A stretch of 35,441 nt of DNA, taken from positions 592,188 through 627,628 of the forward strand of contig NW_014577078.1 in the NCBI RefSeq assembly GCF_000485595.1, in the 5' to 3' direction. This document shows, in pieces, positions 18,691 to 29,184 of this stretch. Numbering within the stretch: position 1 is the first letter of the stretch; each line of letters starts with the position of its first letter. This stretch comes from Priapulus caudatus. Its lineage: Eukaryota > Priapulida > Priapulimorpha > Priapulimorphida > Priapulidae. The translations under genes and the position numbers were made by a program. The notes under the pieces are model-generated. The model made no database searches, was not told the DNA's origin, and saw only the letters and a program-made list of their open reading frames with translations.

Positions 18691-20856
18691 CAGAGGACGC
18701 GGGAAAGGTGTAGAAAGCGGCGCTGGTCAGAAATATCTCCTCGTCGGGGTCGTCGGCCAAAACGGGGAATTTCAACAAACATTTTAGTCGCCACATGGTA
18801 GAAGGTCGTGGTTCCAAGCCGTTCTTGTTAGTCAGCTGGTCCTTCGGGCAATTAACGTACATATTTATACAGTTATCGCGCGAAAGAATAGGGGGGAAAA
18901 AGCCTGTAAACGCCGCACTACTAAACCCCTCACTAACCACACAACAGTTTCACCCGCCTCCCAACTTCGTCCGCATACTGCTGGTGCGAGTAATTTAGCG
19001 ATCGAATAAAGGTGTGAGTTACGGCCCGCTTGATGGTCGTACATAGCTTATTTCTCGCGATATATAGCGATAACTGTATAGCGATTGTTCGCCAAGGATA
19101 TTAGTTTTCTTGCTTCTAATCAATAGGTCGTCGACCCAGTAAGGTCTATTACCTGCTAGTCTCGCTGTCGGGCGACCGACAGCATTTTGACGTAGCTTAT
19201 GCCATGCGGATATATTTTTACTCGCGAAGTCATGCTAGTGTTAAATGTGGCGCAAGTTTTCGACGAGATGGAGAAGGAAACGACGAGCGCTCTTCGTCGC
19301 AGGAAGGGAAACAAAATTACTTGTTTGACTTTCACTCAAGATGTGAAATTAAATCGTCCGGAACAAAACAAAAAATCAACCGTGAATGACATGTGCGTTT
19401 TCTCTTTATATGTTCGTCTGTCAATAATAACGGAACCATTAACGTGTTGTAATAAGATTTTGTGTAGGACGCGACAGACAGCGAGCGCGCTGCGCTGTAT
19501 GGTTAGAATAATTCTGCAGATATTTTGTTGAAGGAAGGCTTTATTTTGTGAAGGCTTTTATTGAAACCCTGTTTGACTACATTTGCTCTACAAAATCTCA
19601 GCATGCTGTGGTATTCCAATCTCGTTTTTGGTTGACGACGGTTGTGCAAACGGTAATGCCTGTAGCATTTGGAGCCTAGCGGGTTCTATTAATTTCTACA
19701 TGCGACTTTCATGGAGCGTTTGTACAGATTTGCGTTCTATTTCAGGAGCAAATACGCATAATGGGCACCAGCCTGAGCTCGCAAAAGTCAGTAACAAATA
19801 GCAATGAGGACATGTATCTGGAAAACTTGCTTGTATGTTTACGTGCTTTTTAGCAAGTCACCACGCCTGACTGGACTGACATCCGAAAAATGCGGGCCCT
19901 ATTAGAAAGTTTAGACGCTTTCGAGTAAAAGCGGTCAGATATTTTTTCTGCGTAACTTGGGGGGGGTGCTTTACCATAACAGTTGTGTGCAGAACTAACT
20001 ATCATAACGTTATTCTCTGGCGGGCCATTTTGCTTCTTCTGCTTTTCAAAGCACATGACAGATACAGTATAATGGCACACGCCAGAATACTGTCTGGCCA
20101 ACTTTTGCTCGAAAACGCCTGATTGGGGTTCGATTTTCTGAATATCCGACTAGTCTATATAGTCTCAGTCGCACCTGCGCGTAGATCTGCTTTCCGCAAT
20201 GAGTTAATTCCGTCAAAGGGGTAATTACTCATCGTAACGGTGAGACGAAAGCTAGTGCTGCACATCACTGCCGAAGCTGTCACTACACGAGACAAAGCTG
20301 ACACTGCACACAGAGCTCCATCTAATGCTAATTATCACCTGCAGTTATGTAACACGGATAGGTTAATGATTCATTAGCGATCATAGCTTCGCGAGCATCC
20401 CGCGCTATTCGGCAATCACCAGCTGCACCGGTGAACAGTAATGGATAGTAATAACAGTAGTGCCTAAATCTCACTCAACGTCGGCGTGGTCACCCAGGCA
20501 GTCTGTACGCGTCCCGGATTGCGGTATAGCGATGCATCATATTATTATATATTATATAGATTATATACTTTTCTAGATTAGCTTTCAATTCGCGGTCGCT
20601 TTGGTGGTAGATGCTACCCGTGTCAGTATTGTTGTTGTCTGATAGAATCATTAGAGATTAGTTGTGTGATAGAGAATTCCTTTATCTTTTTTAAGTCACC
20701 CAAGTGGGGGCACATTTTAGATATACCCTTATGGAAAAACCTGTGAATGGTTAGTAAATCCTGGGCGTGGCTCTCACATCATATCACCGAGGTCTGGGAA
20801 TGGTTTCATTTTTATATCACCTTTTAATTTGATATCTATTGCATGCGTGTCTGCAG
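18691..20856. other. Long intron without recognised features
   Basis: About 2.2 kb of mostly unique sequence. Open frames (for example 19199-19531) lack coding character and known motifs. A short AT-only stretch lies at 20540-20568. Confidence 0.5.
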
Positions 20857-20955
20857 AACAACCAGAAGCTGTCTATCTTAAAGATGATGCAGGACATTGA
20901 AGACATAAAGAGACGCGTGGAAGATGCCAAGCTGAAGCTAACAGCAGAAGTTAAG
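20857..20955 (+). CDS. SPATA1: SPATA1-like exon 8 of window, end of SPATA1 C-terminal domain
   Basis: The acceptor is GCGTGTCTGCAG ending at 20856 and the donor is GTTAAG|GTACAT at 20956. Exactly 33 codons in phase 0 on both sides encode NNQKLSILKMMQ, DIEDIKRRVEDAKLKLT and AEVK. The IEDIKRRVE(D/N)AK(L/M)KLT block is the second strongly conserved stretch of the SPATA1 C-terminal domain, and it follows the RDIWK exon in the expected order. A pure CT microsatellite starts 16 bases after the donor. Confidence 0.9.
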
Positions 20956-20966
20956 GTACATCTCAG

Positions 20967-20970
<4 letters not shown>

Positions 20971-21001
<31 letters not shown>
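20971..21001 (+). repeat. (CT)n microsatellite after exon 8
   Basis: Fifteen or so uninterrupted CT units immediately inside the intron. Confidence 0.95.
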
Positions 21002-21005
<4 letters not shown>

Positions 21006-22199
21006 TCTGGTGAAGAATGATGAGTCATGTTGGCAATCAGATTCAGATCAGTTGCCAGTTTAGGTTCACGGGTACGAATTTTCTATGGTAATAATTTAAT
21101 AAATCCAAAAACCTGGGCGATTGTGTTGATATTATGTTCCTGACATTAATTGCTTACTATGGGCTTATGTTATGAAGTCCACGGGAGTGTAATTGTTTCA
21201 TTATTCGAACAATTTAGTTAAACAGGAAGTAAATGAGCAATTGACCGATTTAAAAAGTTGAACGGAAGTTACGTTGAGATGTGGAAGTGGCAGATCTTTT
21301 TCATTAATTTTTTACTATTTACAGTGAGGGCGGTAATCACTTTAGAGGTTTTCGGTTGAACACAGTCTGAGGAGACGCATGCGAGCATACTTCTACGTCT
21401 GACACAGGCATCTTGAACAACGAGAAGACCCATCTCTTGCAATGGACGGCCATTCAGCAGGGTGGCTGGAGACTGCGGGGCATGGCTGGCGGGAGTGATA
21501 TGAGATTACCAGAGGACATCCAGACAATCAGTTGCTCATAGCGAGGAGAGTGTTTAGATGGAAGCGAATACACAGTGACTGCGTTATGGGTAGCAATCAG
21601 GGGCCAACGGGGGAGGAACTTATAAGCCCAGGAGGTAGTGCACAGCCCCCTCAAGCGGTACAGTACAGTAAAGGAGCTAAATACAAGTTAATAAAATCAC
21701 GAGTAACACGCATGTTAAGGGATTCTTTCACGGTTGGTATTCATTCCCAGCACGGTATTTGTTGTCGTATTTTTCAGAGTGCTGATATATGTAGTAGTTG
21801 GTGTCAGTGCTTAAATGATTAACCTAAAGTGGTGATTGATCTTTGTTATTCCCAGCTTCTATTTACTGTGAATATATTCGCTGTTTGGTTATTTAGTGTG
21901 TTTTAATTTGTCTTGACGTTTTGTAAAATGGCAGGTGTGTCAAGAGTTGTTCGGCAGAAGGTTAAACTGAGCGGAAAACTGGACGCATGCAGGTAAGTAC
22001 AATCAGCTAGAGGGTGAAGTTGCGAGTTGAGACAGCAGCTTTATCAGGAGTGGACGCGATCTGAGGAGTGAAGGTAGTTAGATTAACCTGTTTAGCATTT
22101 AGTTGCTTATTCATATATGCAGCAATTGATGTAACAAGTACGTAAAGCGTTGCCCAGGGTCTTTTACAATGGAAATGCTAGGGGCATTATGTGATTTGC
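21002..22199. other. Intron; possible cryptic exon at 21937-21992
   Basis: Mostly unique sequence. A segment bounded by AATGGCAG and TGCAG|GTAAGT at 21937-21995 has good splice borders, but its length does not fit the phase 0 to phase 0 join between the exons at 20857 and 22897, so it is not called coding. Confidence 0.45.
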
Positions 22200-22890
22200 T
22201 GTTTTAATGTTGGATGCTGTCGTGTCGGGCTGTGATGGGTGGTGTTAACATCGTGATTATGTCCGTGTGTGATGGGTGGGTGTTAACGATCGCGGATCTT
22301 GTCGCGTCTGTGATGGGTGGTGGTGTACATCGGATACTGTCCGTTCGTGGGATGGGTGAGGTTTCTAATACCTCACGATGCTGTTGCCGTTGTGTGAATT
22401 GGGTGCGGTGTTAACATCGGGATTACATGCTCACGTCGTGTGTATGGGGGGGGGTTAAACATCGGCGATACGGTCACCGTCGTGTGTTGGGTGGGTGTTA
22501 CATTATGATGCTGTCTGTCGGTGTGATGGCGTGGGTATAACATTTGGGATGCTGCCTTGCGTCGATGTGATGGGGTGGCGGTTTCACATCGGGCACTGCT
22601 TTTGCGTCGTGTCATGGGTGGGTTTTAACATAAGGATGCTGTCGCGTCGTGTGATGGGTGGGTTTTAACATAAGGATGCTGTTGTGACGTGTCATGGGTG
22701 GGTTTTAACATAAGGATGCTGTTGCGTCGTGTCATGGGTGGTTTTACATAGGATCGTTCGCGTCTGTGTGATGAGGTGGTTTTTAACATAATGGATGCTG
22801 TCGGATGTGACGTGTCATGGGTGGGTTTTAACATAAGGATGCTGTTGCGTCGTGTCATGGGTGGGTGTTAACATTACGATGCTATTCGCA
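22200..22890 (+). repeat. About 40-bp minisatellite running into the exon 9 acceptor
   Basis: Units contain GTGTGATGGGTGGG, TTTTAACATAAGG and ATGCTGTTGCGTC in order, about 15-16 times, most regular at 22600-22880. The last unit (GTGTTAACATTACGATGCTA) blends into the acceptor TTCGCATTGCAG. Confidence 0.92.
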
Positions 22891-22896
22891 TTGCAG

Positions 22897-23613
22897 CTGG
22901 AGTTGAAGACAGAGTGTGTGAGCGCGATGAAGGAGCGTGAGCGTGAGCTGCTCAGCCAGCTCAGCGCTCCTATGGACCAGAAGATTGCGACTATCCTGCG
23001 ACGCATGCACGACGAGCACCGCCACCTGCTGCAGAGCCAGCTCACGCTGCTGCGCCGTGAGTGCGAGGGGCGCGGCGTGCCCACGCAGACGGTCACGCTG
23101 TCGCACAGCGACGCCATGACGCCCGGATGGCGACGCGGACATCAGCGCGACCGGGCGACGCCCCGCGCGTCAGAACTGTCGTCGGACGGCGATGCCGATC
23201 ACCTTGACGATGGCGCGCACGAGATCGTCATGGCGACGGACGACGACGTCGTGTCGAGTCGGCTCGCCGCCGGTGACGAGATCGTGACGCAGTACGTCGA
23301 CGAGCAGGATGATGTCATCATAAGCGACTCACATGAAGTGGTGATGTCATCGTCGCAGGCAGGCGACGACGGGACAGTCGAAGAAGTGGTGTTGCTGGAG
23401 CAGAGCGATGTGGTTTCTTGCCAGCAGGTGGCACGCCGTGCAACACTGGCAGCACTGTGCTGTCGCTGGTCGATTCTCATATCAACGAGCTGCCTGTCCA
23501 GTTGCCAGATGAGGATGGCTCTCCGAGAAGGAGTGTTCGGACCTATGGAAGAGCGAAGAGAAACTCTGGTGCTATATCTGACTCGAAAAGAGTGCGCAAA
23601 GAGGCGAAAATGA
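22897..23613 (+). CDS. SPATA1: SPATA1-like terminal exon (exon 9 of window)
   Basis: The acceptor is TATTCGCATTGCAG ending at 22896, phase 0, and the stop is at 23611-23613. It begins with a helical, charged stretch (LELKTECVSAMKERERELL, SQLSAPMDQKIATILRR, HLLQSQLTLLRRE) that probably continues the coiled coil. A disordered acidic tail rich in Asp, Glu, Val and Ser follows (DDVIISDSHEVVMSSSQAG, VEEVVLLEQSD). From about 23420 this frame becomes Cys-rich and unlike its earlier part, while the frame starting at 23418 becomes hydrophilic (LVDSHINELPVQLPDEDG, RTYGRAKRNSGAI, KRVRKEAKMK). A one-base error or real frameshift near 23380-23430 is likely, so the true C-terminus may differ. This tail is not part of the SPATA1 domain as I know it. 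Confidence 0.7.
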   Translation: MELKTECVSAMKERERELLSQLSAPMDQKIATILRRMHDEHRHLLQSQLTLLRRECEGRGVPTQTVTLSHSDAMTPGWRRGHQRDRATPRASELSSDGDADHLDDGAHEIVMATDDDVVSSRLAAGDEIVTQYVDEQDDVIISDSHEVVMSSSQAGDDGTVEEVVLLEQSDVVSCQQVARRATLAALCCRWSILISTSCLSSCQMRMALREGVFGPMEERRETLVLYLTRKECAKRRK

Positions 23614-24140
23614 AAGCGTCTGCAAGTGTATGTGCGCATATTTGCGCATGCATGTATACATTTGCGCATATTCGTACATGTGTGCGTGTGTTTGTGTGTG
23701 TCTATATGGGCAAGTTCAGACTGAGTGCATGCGTGTGCACACATTTTGTACATGATTGTGTGTGCGTGCGTTCGTGCGTGTGTCCATTTAAGTCTGCGTG
23801 CGTGTGGCTTATGTGTATGTAAGCGGCCACGCAGCCCAACATGTTCAGCAAATAGTTAAAGAATATCACTGTCAACTGTAATTTAGGTATCATTGCATAA
23901 TTTATTAAGACCTGCTATCGCTTTTAGCTTCATGTATAGACATAGTGTTTTATACTATGGATTCATAGCGTGTTGTAGCATTTATGTATTAGAGCGTAAC
24001 CTTAGGAACAACTATGTCGGTATATTATAACGTTTGTCAGTGTTTGTGCTATATTGTGCTCACTGTATTATGATTTTTGACCTTGTTGTGTATGTACATA
24101 GATAACATTTCATTGTTAATAAAATATTACATTTATATTA
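23614..24140 (+). other. 3' untranslated region with GT-rich microsatellite
   Basis: The stretch 23620-23820 is a TGTGCGTGTG/TTGCGCATA-type degenerate repeat; if the alternative frame is correct, part of it may be coding. The remainder is AT-rich and ends with the poly(A) signal. Confidence 0.6.
24118..24123 (+). terminator. Poly(A) signal AATAAA of the SPATA1-like gene
   Basis: AATAAA lies about 500 bases after the stop and is followed by a T/G-rich stretch (AGTTCAGTTTTGGTGTTTTA, 24147-24166), as expected for cleavage and polyadenylation about 15-30 bases downstream. Confidence 0.75.
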
Positions 24141-24694
24141 AATGGAAGTTCAGTTTTGGTGTTTTATTACACTATCTGCAAAGCCTTTAACAACAAAATA
24201 ATAGCAATAATTTTTCTTCCAGACATAGAAATAAGCATAGAGACACAATCTAAACCTAACTTGTATATTACGTATTTCTATGCTTTCAAACCTGGGGCCT
24301 GGGGTTGTCAGAAACAAAATTGATCTTAACATTTTAAAGGGATCGTTTACTCTAGGTTCTAGCCGGTTTATTTTATTTTGTAGTTAATTTAGGTTAAAAT
24401 GCGGCTACATAAAAAGTCAATGGTCAATCACCATTAGAAATATTATTAAAAATGTTTAAAACTACAGACTACAGTTTTGAATTACAACCGACGGCTGGCC
24501 GCCACTCAAATGGCCGATCCTGATTGATTGTGCAAAACGACTTTTCAGCCAAGGGCTACAGACAGGGTTGTTCTTATTTATTAATTTAAAGCAAAGGATC
24601 TGTATATCTTTATAAACGAAATAGTTTTCAGTTATATATGGATAATTTACCCTAAATTTGAATTACGTTCGGTAATAGCATTTAAGTTAATCGA
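24141..24694. other. Intergenic DNA, no gene seen
   Basis: AT-rich unique sequence without an open frame of coding character. Confidence 0.5.
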
Positions 24695-26791
24695 GCTTGG
24701 CGACTAACATCGCCGATTCTATCGCGAGTTTGATCAAAATCGCCGGTGAAATCGCGCCTAGAGCGTGCATGCATGTGCACGTTAGACGTGCCTTGTGCCG
24801 TGCGTGCGTGGTGCGTGGGCACGTTACGACGTTACAGCTGCGCTGCATTCATGGCGTTGCGTGGTGTGGTATGTAACGTCGCTGTGTATTGTAACGTAGC
24901 GTGGCCATGCCCTGTGCGTGCTGCGTTTGGCCAATGTGCGCTGATGCGTGCGTGTGCACGTATCGTCGCGTGCGTGCGCGACCTGGTAGCATGTGTGCGT
25001 GTGCACGTGCGGCGTGCCGATGCGTGCGTGCGCAAGTACACGGGTTGCGTGGGTGCGTGTGTACGTACACGTGCGGCAGTGCGTGCGTGACGTGTCGCGT
25101 TGCAGTTACACTGTGCCGTTGCGTGCGTGTGTACGGTACACGTGCGTCGTGCGTTGCGTGCGATGTGCATTACACGACGTACATGCGTGCGCGCCGGGGG
25201 AAGCAACACGTGTGAACGTAGCACCCGTGCGTCGCGTGCCGTGGTTGTGCGTGCGACCAGCCGATCGTCCGTGCGCTGCTGGCTTGTGGGTACGTGTGCA
25301 CGTATTACGTGCGGGCGTGCGATTACACGTTGCGTCCGGTCGCGTGGCGTCTGCACGTACACGTCGCGGGCGTGGTGCGTGCGTGCGTGCTGTGTGAACG
25401 AACACGGTCACGTGCCTGCGTGGTGTGTGTGGTGCGTTCTGCACGTATACGTGCGGTGCGTGCCGTGCTGTGGTACACGTGCGTGCATTGTGTGCGTAGG
25501 TGCGTTGCGTGCGTTTTACACGTGCGTGCATGTGTGCGTGTGCACCGTACACGTGAGGCGCGTGCGTGCGTCGCGTGTGCAAGTACACGTGCGTGCGTGC
25601 GTGTTGTACGTACACGTGCGTTCGCGGCGTGCGTGCGTGTGCCTTACACGTGGTACATGCGTGGGTGTGAACGTACACGTGCGTGTCTGCGGTGCACCCG
25701 TGTGTGAGTGCGTGCTGTGTTAGTACGTACCACGTGCGGCCCGCCGTCCGGGAGCGGCTCGCCCGCAAACCCGTCCCTGGTGCGTGACGGTGGGCGTGCG
25801 TGTGTGTGTGTGGCCAGGTAACACGTGAGTGCGTGCGTGCTGCACGTACACTGTGGTGCGGCTGTGCGTATGCCACATATACGTGGCGTGCGTGCGGTTA
25901 TGCACGTTCACCTGCGTTCATCGCGTACGTGCCTGCGTGCGTGTGCAAGTACACCCCGCGCGTGCTGTGCGTGCGTGCAGTGAATAGCGTGTTACGTACA
26001 CTGCGTGCGTGCTTATTGGCACGCTTCACCTGCGTTGCATACGTGCGTTCGTACGTGCCTCGTGCGTCGTGCAGTTCACTGCGTGGCATGCGTGCGTGAC
26101 CCGTACGTGCCCTTGCGTGCGTGTGCAGCGTACACGTTCGTTCGCTGCGTGCTGTGCGTGTGTGCACGTGTGCAGGTAACGTTGTGCCATGTAGTGCCGT
26201 GGTGTGTGGCGTGTGCAGGTACACGTTGTGTGCATGTGTGCGTGTGCGTCGTGCGTGTGTAGTGCAGGTAACTGTTGGCGTGCGTGCGTGCTTGCATGTA
26301 CACGTAAGACGTGCTCGTGCGTTGCGTGAACGTAGTGCACGTACACGTGCGTGCATGCATGCGTGCGCCGTGCTGGGGTTGCAGGTACCGTGCGGTGCAG
26401 GAGTGTGTGCGTGCGTGTGCACGTACACGTGCGTGACTGCTGGCGTGAGTGCATCGCTTATTACATGACTGACATACTACACATAGAACATCCGCTATTA
26501 CGTTCAGTTTCATTTGAAACTCTGATTGGCTGCAATTGAATTGCTACAAATCGGCCCTCTGCGAATCTTATCCGCCGCGCCTCGGACACACTTTAGTGAT
26601 TAAATCGGGCGACTAAATGGGCGGACTAATTGCCCGATTAATATCAAAACGTTTGATCTATGCCGAATTAAATCGGGCCCGACGATAATCGGCCGCGACG
26701 AAATCGCGCGATTTGTGTGGACACACTAGGCGATTTCACCGCGCGATTTAGTCACCGATTTTGTCGCCGATTTAACACTCGCCTAGTGTGT
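24695..26791. mobile_element. Possible transposon whose ATCGCC-rich ends flank a GT minisatellite
   Basis: The left flank (24695-24763) contains TCGCCGGTGAAATCGCGCCT, and the right flank carries a related inverted stretch (AGGCGATTTCACCGCGCGAT at 26729-26748). The right side also holds a perfect 13-bp inverted pair, ACACACTAGGCGA at 26721-26733 and its complement at 26779-26791. The repeated GCGATTT words suggest an element's subterminal region. The family is not recognised, no transposase is present, and target duplications were not identified. Confidence 0.4.
24764..26455 (+). repeat. GTGCGTGC / GTACACGTGC minisatellite, about 1.7 kb
   Basis: Units of roughly 35-50 bp alternate runs of CGTGCGTGCGTG with the palindromic block GTGCACGTACACGTGCG. 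Each such block supplies ACGT and often CACGTG (E-box-type) palindromes. Spacing is irregular with many single-base changes. Cys/Val/Arg-rich and His/Thr-rich open frames on both strands are artefacts of the repeat. Confidence 0.9.
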
Positions 26792-26799
26792 CTGGCCCT

Positions 26800-27726
26800 T
26801 TAGGAATATAAAATATAATTGCACTTTTGTGATTAGGCCCTCGGTCCTGTAACGTCAAAATAATTTGTTTAAATACGCAGTTTTTTCCGGGGTGGCGACG
26901 GTTGCGAGGTGTCTGGCAGCCGTTCAATTCGTCGCGTTTGATGTGTAAGTTATTATAACAATTAATTGGTATCTGTGAAATAGTATTACGTGTGGGGTAT
27001 ACTAGACGAATTTTGTTCTCATACGAGTAAGTACGTTGAATGCGAGTAAAATTCTAGAGGTCTTACTATCCTTTAACGTTTTTCTCTTAGACGTTGACAG
27101 AATAATTTGCGTCGAGTTACGAGAATGGAAAAATCGTAGCAGATTCTCCTCATAGAATACGAAACAAAGTGATGTCGACGGTCTAGTGAGAAATTTGTAT
27201 CTTAATGAAGAATGAGACTACTAATGTTTGATAGCACTAATTTTATTGTTTCTGACAACGTCAACGGGCCCCTGGTAGTCAAGGAGCTACATATAACGTA
27301 TATATATATTGAAATAGCTATTACCGGCCTTCCAGACGGGTTCGGAGGTGGGGTATCTTGACTCGAGGTGACGGTTTAACCATTTATTCTTCACTTTATA
27401 TTTCCGAGCGTGTTATTAATTACAGTAACGAAAATACTCGATATTTAACTCGAGTCAATATACCAATATTTGTTTAAAAAAAATGTATCTAAATCTATAT
27501 AAAATCTTTGAATTTAGCAAGAGGAGAAGATAGAATTTTAGAAGAGGAAATTAGGGGAATGGAGTCATTTCATAGAACAATTTTACTTATTTAGATATTT
27601 TTTTGAAAATATAATTCTGGTTAGAAGCATCAATAATACAGTCAAATTCTTTAACAAACAGCAAATGCATTTGAAGTTAGTTTTTGAAGATATATTTTCT
27701 TGAAGCACGTGGACGGCGGCGGCAGG
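26800..27726. other. Intergenic DNA, no gene seen
   Basis: AT-rich unique sequence; a short TATATATA run lies at 27298-27309. Nothing is recognisable. Confidence 0.5.
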
Positions 27727-28187
27727 GTTACACCTCCCCGTTGTCAATATTTGGCCACACGCGCGGCACAGCACGCATCACACACACACGCGCGCACGCA
27801 CGCACACACCGCTTCCAACACACGGGCATGCGACACGCACAATCACACGGCACCCCGCACACACATACCCAATACACACACGGCGCGCACCACACATACA
27901 CTCACACGCACATTGCGCACGCACACGCCACCACACACGCATACATGACATACATACATACATACACGCACACGCAACGCACACGCAACACGCACACGCA
28001 CACGCACATGCACCCGACACGGCACACGCACACGCACATGTACACGCACACGCACCAACAGCGCACGTGGACACACACATTACACACACATAACACTGAG
28101 CTGTCGTATCTCGTTGGGGTTTGTCTTAATTTTCGCTCAAGCTTGTGCGCGGAGTGACCATTGGCCTGTTTATACACGCAGCCGCAA
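27727..28187 (+). repeat. Duplicated segment with CA-rich core, copy 1
   Basis: It begins GTTACACCTCCCCGTT, contains a CA/CG-rich core to about 28090, then a unique right flank (TCGTTGGGGTTTGTCTTAAT, TGTTTATACACGCAGCCGCAA). Both flanks and the core recur in the same order at 28495-28823. The His/Thr-rich frame here is a repeat artefact. Confidence 0.8.
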
Positions 28188-28494
28188 TGTCTTTGTGTTG
28201 TTGATATGTGTGTGGCTGTGTGTGTGTGTGTGTGCGTGCGGGGTTGCGTGCCCGCAGCGTGCGTGCGGTTAGTGTTGGTCTCTTGCTATGCGTAGGTGAA
28301 GGCTCACCTAATTAAGGCCTTATTGTCGCTTTCCTTTAATCTACAATTGTTAGCTATATTTATCATTAAACCCGGAAAAACAGAGATTAATAGTTTAACA
28401 ATTTCAAGGTAGGAAAAGGGGTTGTGTGTGTCTTAGACAATCTAAACGCGTATAAAATTGTCAGAGCATTGGGGCCGGGTAAGCGCTCGGGCAC
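28188..28494. other. Spacer between the two CA-core copies
   Basis: Contains a short (GT)n run at 28205-28236 and otherwise unique sequence. Confidence 0.6.
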
Positions 28495-28823
28495 GGTTAC
28501 ACCTCCCGTTACAAATGTTTGCACACAGGCGCGCACGCACGTACGCACCGTATTCACACACATACGGCATGCGCGCACGCACAATCACCACGCGCCACCA
28601 CGCACACACATACACATTTACCAGCACACCAGGTGCGCGCACACACTACACGCACACGCAACGCACGGCACGCACGCACGCACGCACACACCCACACACA
28701 CACACACACACCAAGCACCACACCACCATACAATTCAGCCGTCTCTCGGTTGGGGTTCTTTTCTTAATTTCGCCTCACAGCGGCGCGGCAGTGCTTCGTT
28801 GTTTATACACCGCAAGGCCGCAA
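28495..28823 (+). repeat. Duplicated segment with CA-rich core, copy 2
   Basis: It begins GGTTACACCTCCCGTTACAA, has a shorter CA/CG core to about 28725, and ends with the right flank (TCGGTTGGGGTTCTTTTCTT, TGTTTATACACCGCAAGGCCG). Offset from copy 1 is about 770 bp at the left end and 635 bp at the right; the difference is core length. Confidence 0.8.
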
Positions 28824-29184
28824 ATCGCAGCGCGTCGACGCCCGTGATTTTCAAGTGGACGTTGCGGTAGCAGGTGATTCACATGGCTCTGAGTTTGGAC
28901 TGCGCTATCGGATTTGGCCGATCTTAGAAAGTTGAGTCGCTGGGTGATTCATCGTACTTGCTTTGGTGCGGGATTTCGATGAATGCCGGTTTTTCGCGCA
29001 CATTAACTTTTTTCAGAAAATTGCCGTCAAAAGTCAGTTTACGTGTGAAAAATCGCGTTCTAACGTAGCTGCGAATTAGTCGCGACGCCAGAAGGGGCCC
29101 CAGCTGGGTGATGTCGCGGAGCACGAGGCGGGGCGGCCACGGTTTCGGAGAGATACGTAAGAACGGAGTTCGGCTCCTTCACAT
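28824..29184. other. Intergenic DNA, no gene seen
   Basis: Unique, moderately GC-rich sequence. The minus-strand open frame at 28924-29124 has no recognisable motif. Confidence 0.45.

Larger units (their letters stand above)
2551..24140 (+). other. SPATA1: SPATA1-like gene (3' part), nine exons to poly(A) signal
   Basis: The gene span is inferred from nine exons with GT..AG borders whose phases match at every junction (0 in; 1, 2, 2, 2, 1, 1, 0, 0 between them), summing to 1977 nt, exactly 659 codons including the stop. Identity rests on exons 6-8 (17056-20955), whose charged helical sequence (ERKREELVRKAKQLQNR, RDIWKRRYFDEKKRT, DIEDIKRRVEDAKLKLT) I recognise as the SPATA1 C-terminal domain. 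In mammals SPATA1 is a testis protein linked to the acrosome. The N-terminal part, with the start codon and promoter, must lie to the left of the window. Confidence 0.8.

Noticed and set aside
21937-21992. Possible extra exon with acceptor AATGGCAG and donor GCAG|GTAAGT (reads VRQKVKLSGKLDA in one frame)
   Set aside because: The exons on either side already join in phase 0; inserting 58 nt (or 35 nt from a later AG) would shift the frame of the last exon into an early stop.
24746-26468. Cys/Val/Arg-rich and His/Thr-rich frames on both strands over 1.7 kb
   Set aside because: They arise from GTGCGTGC/ACGT repeats and show no domain.
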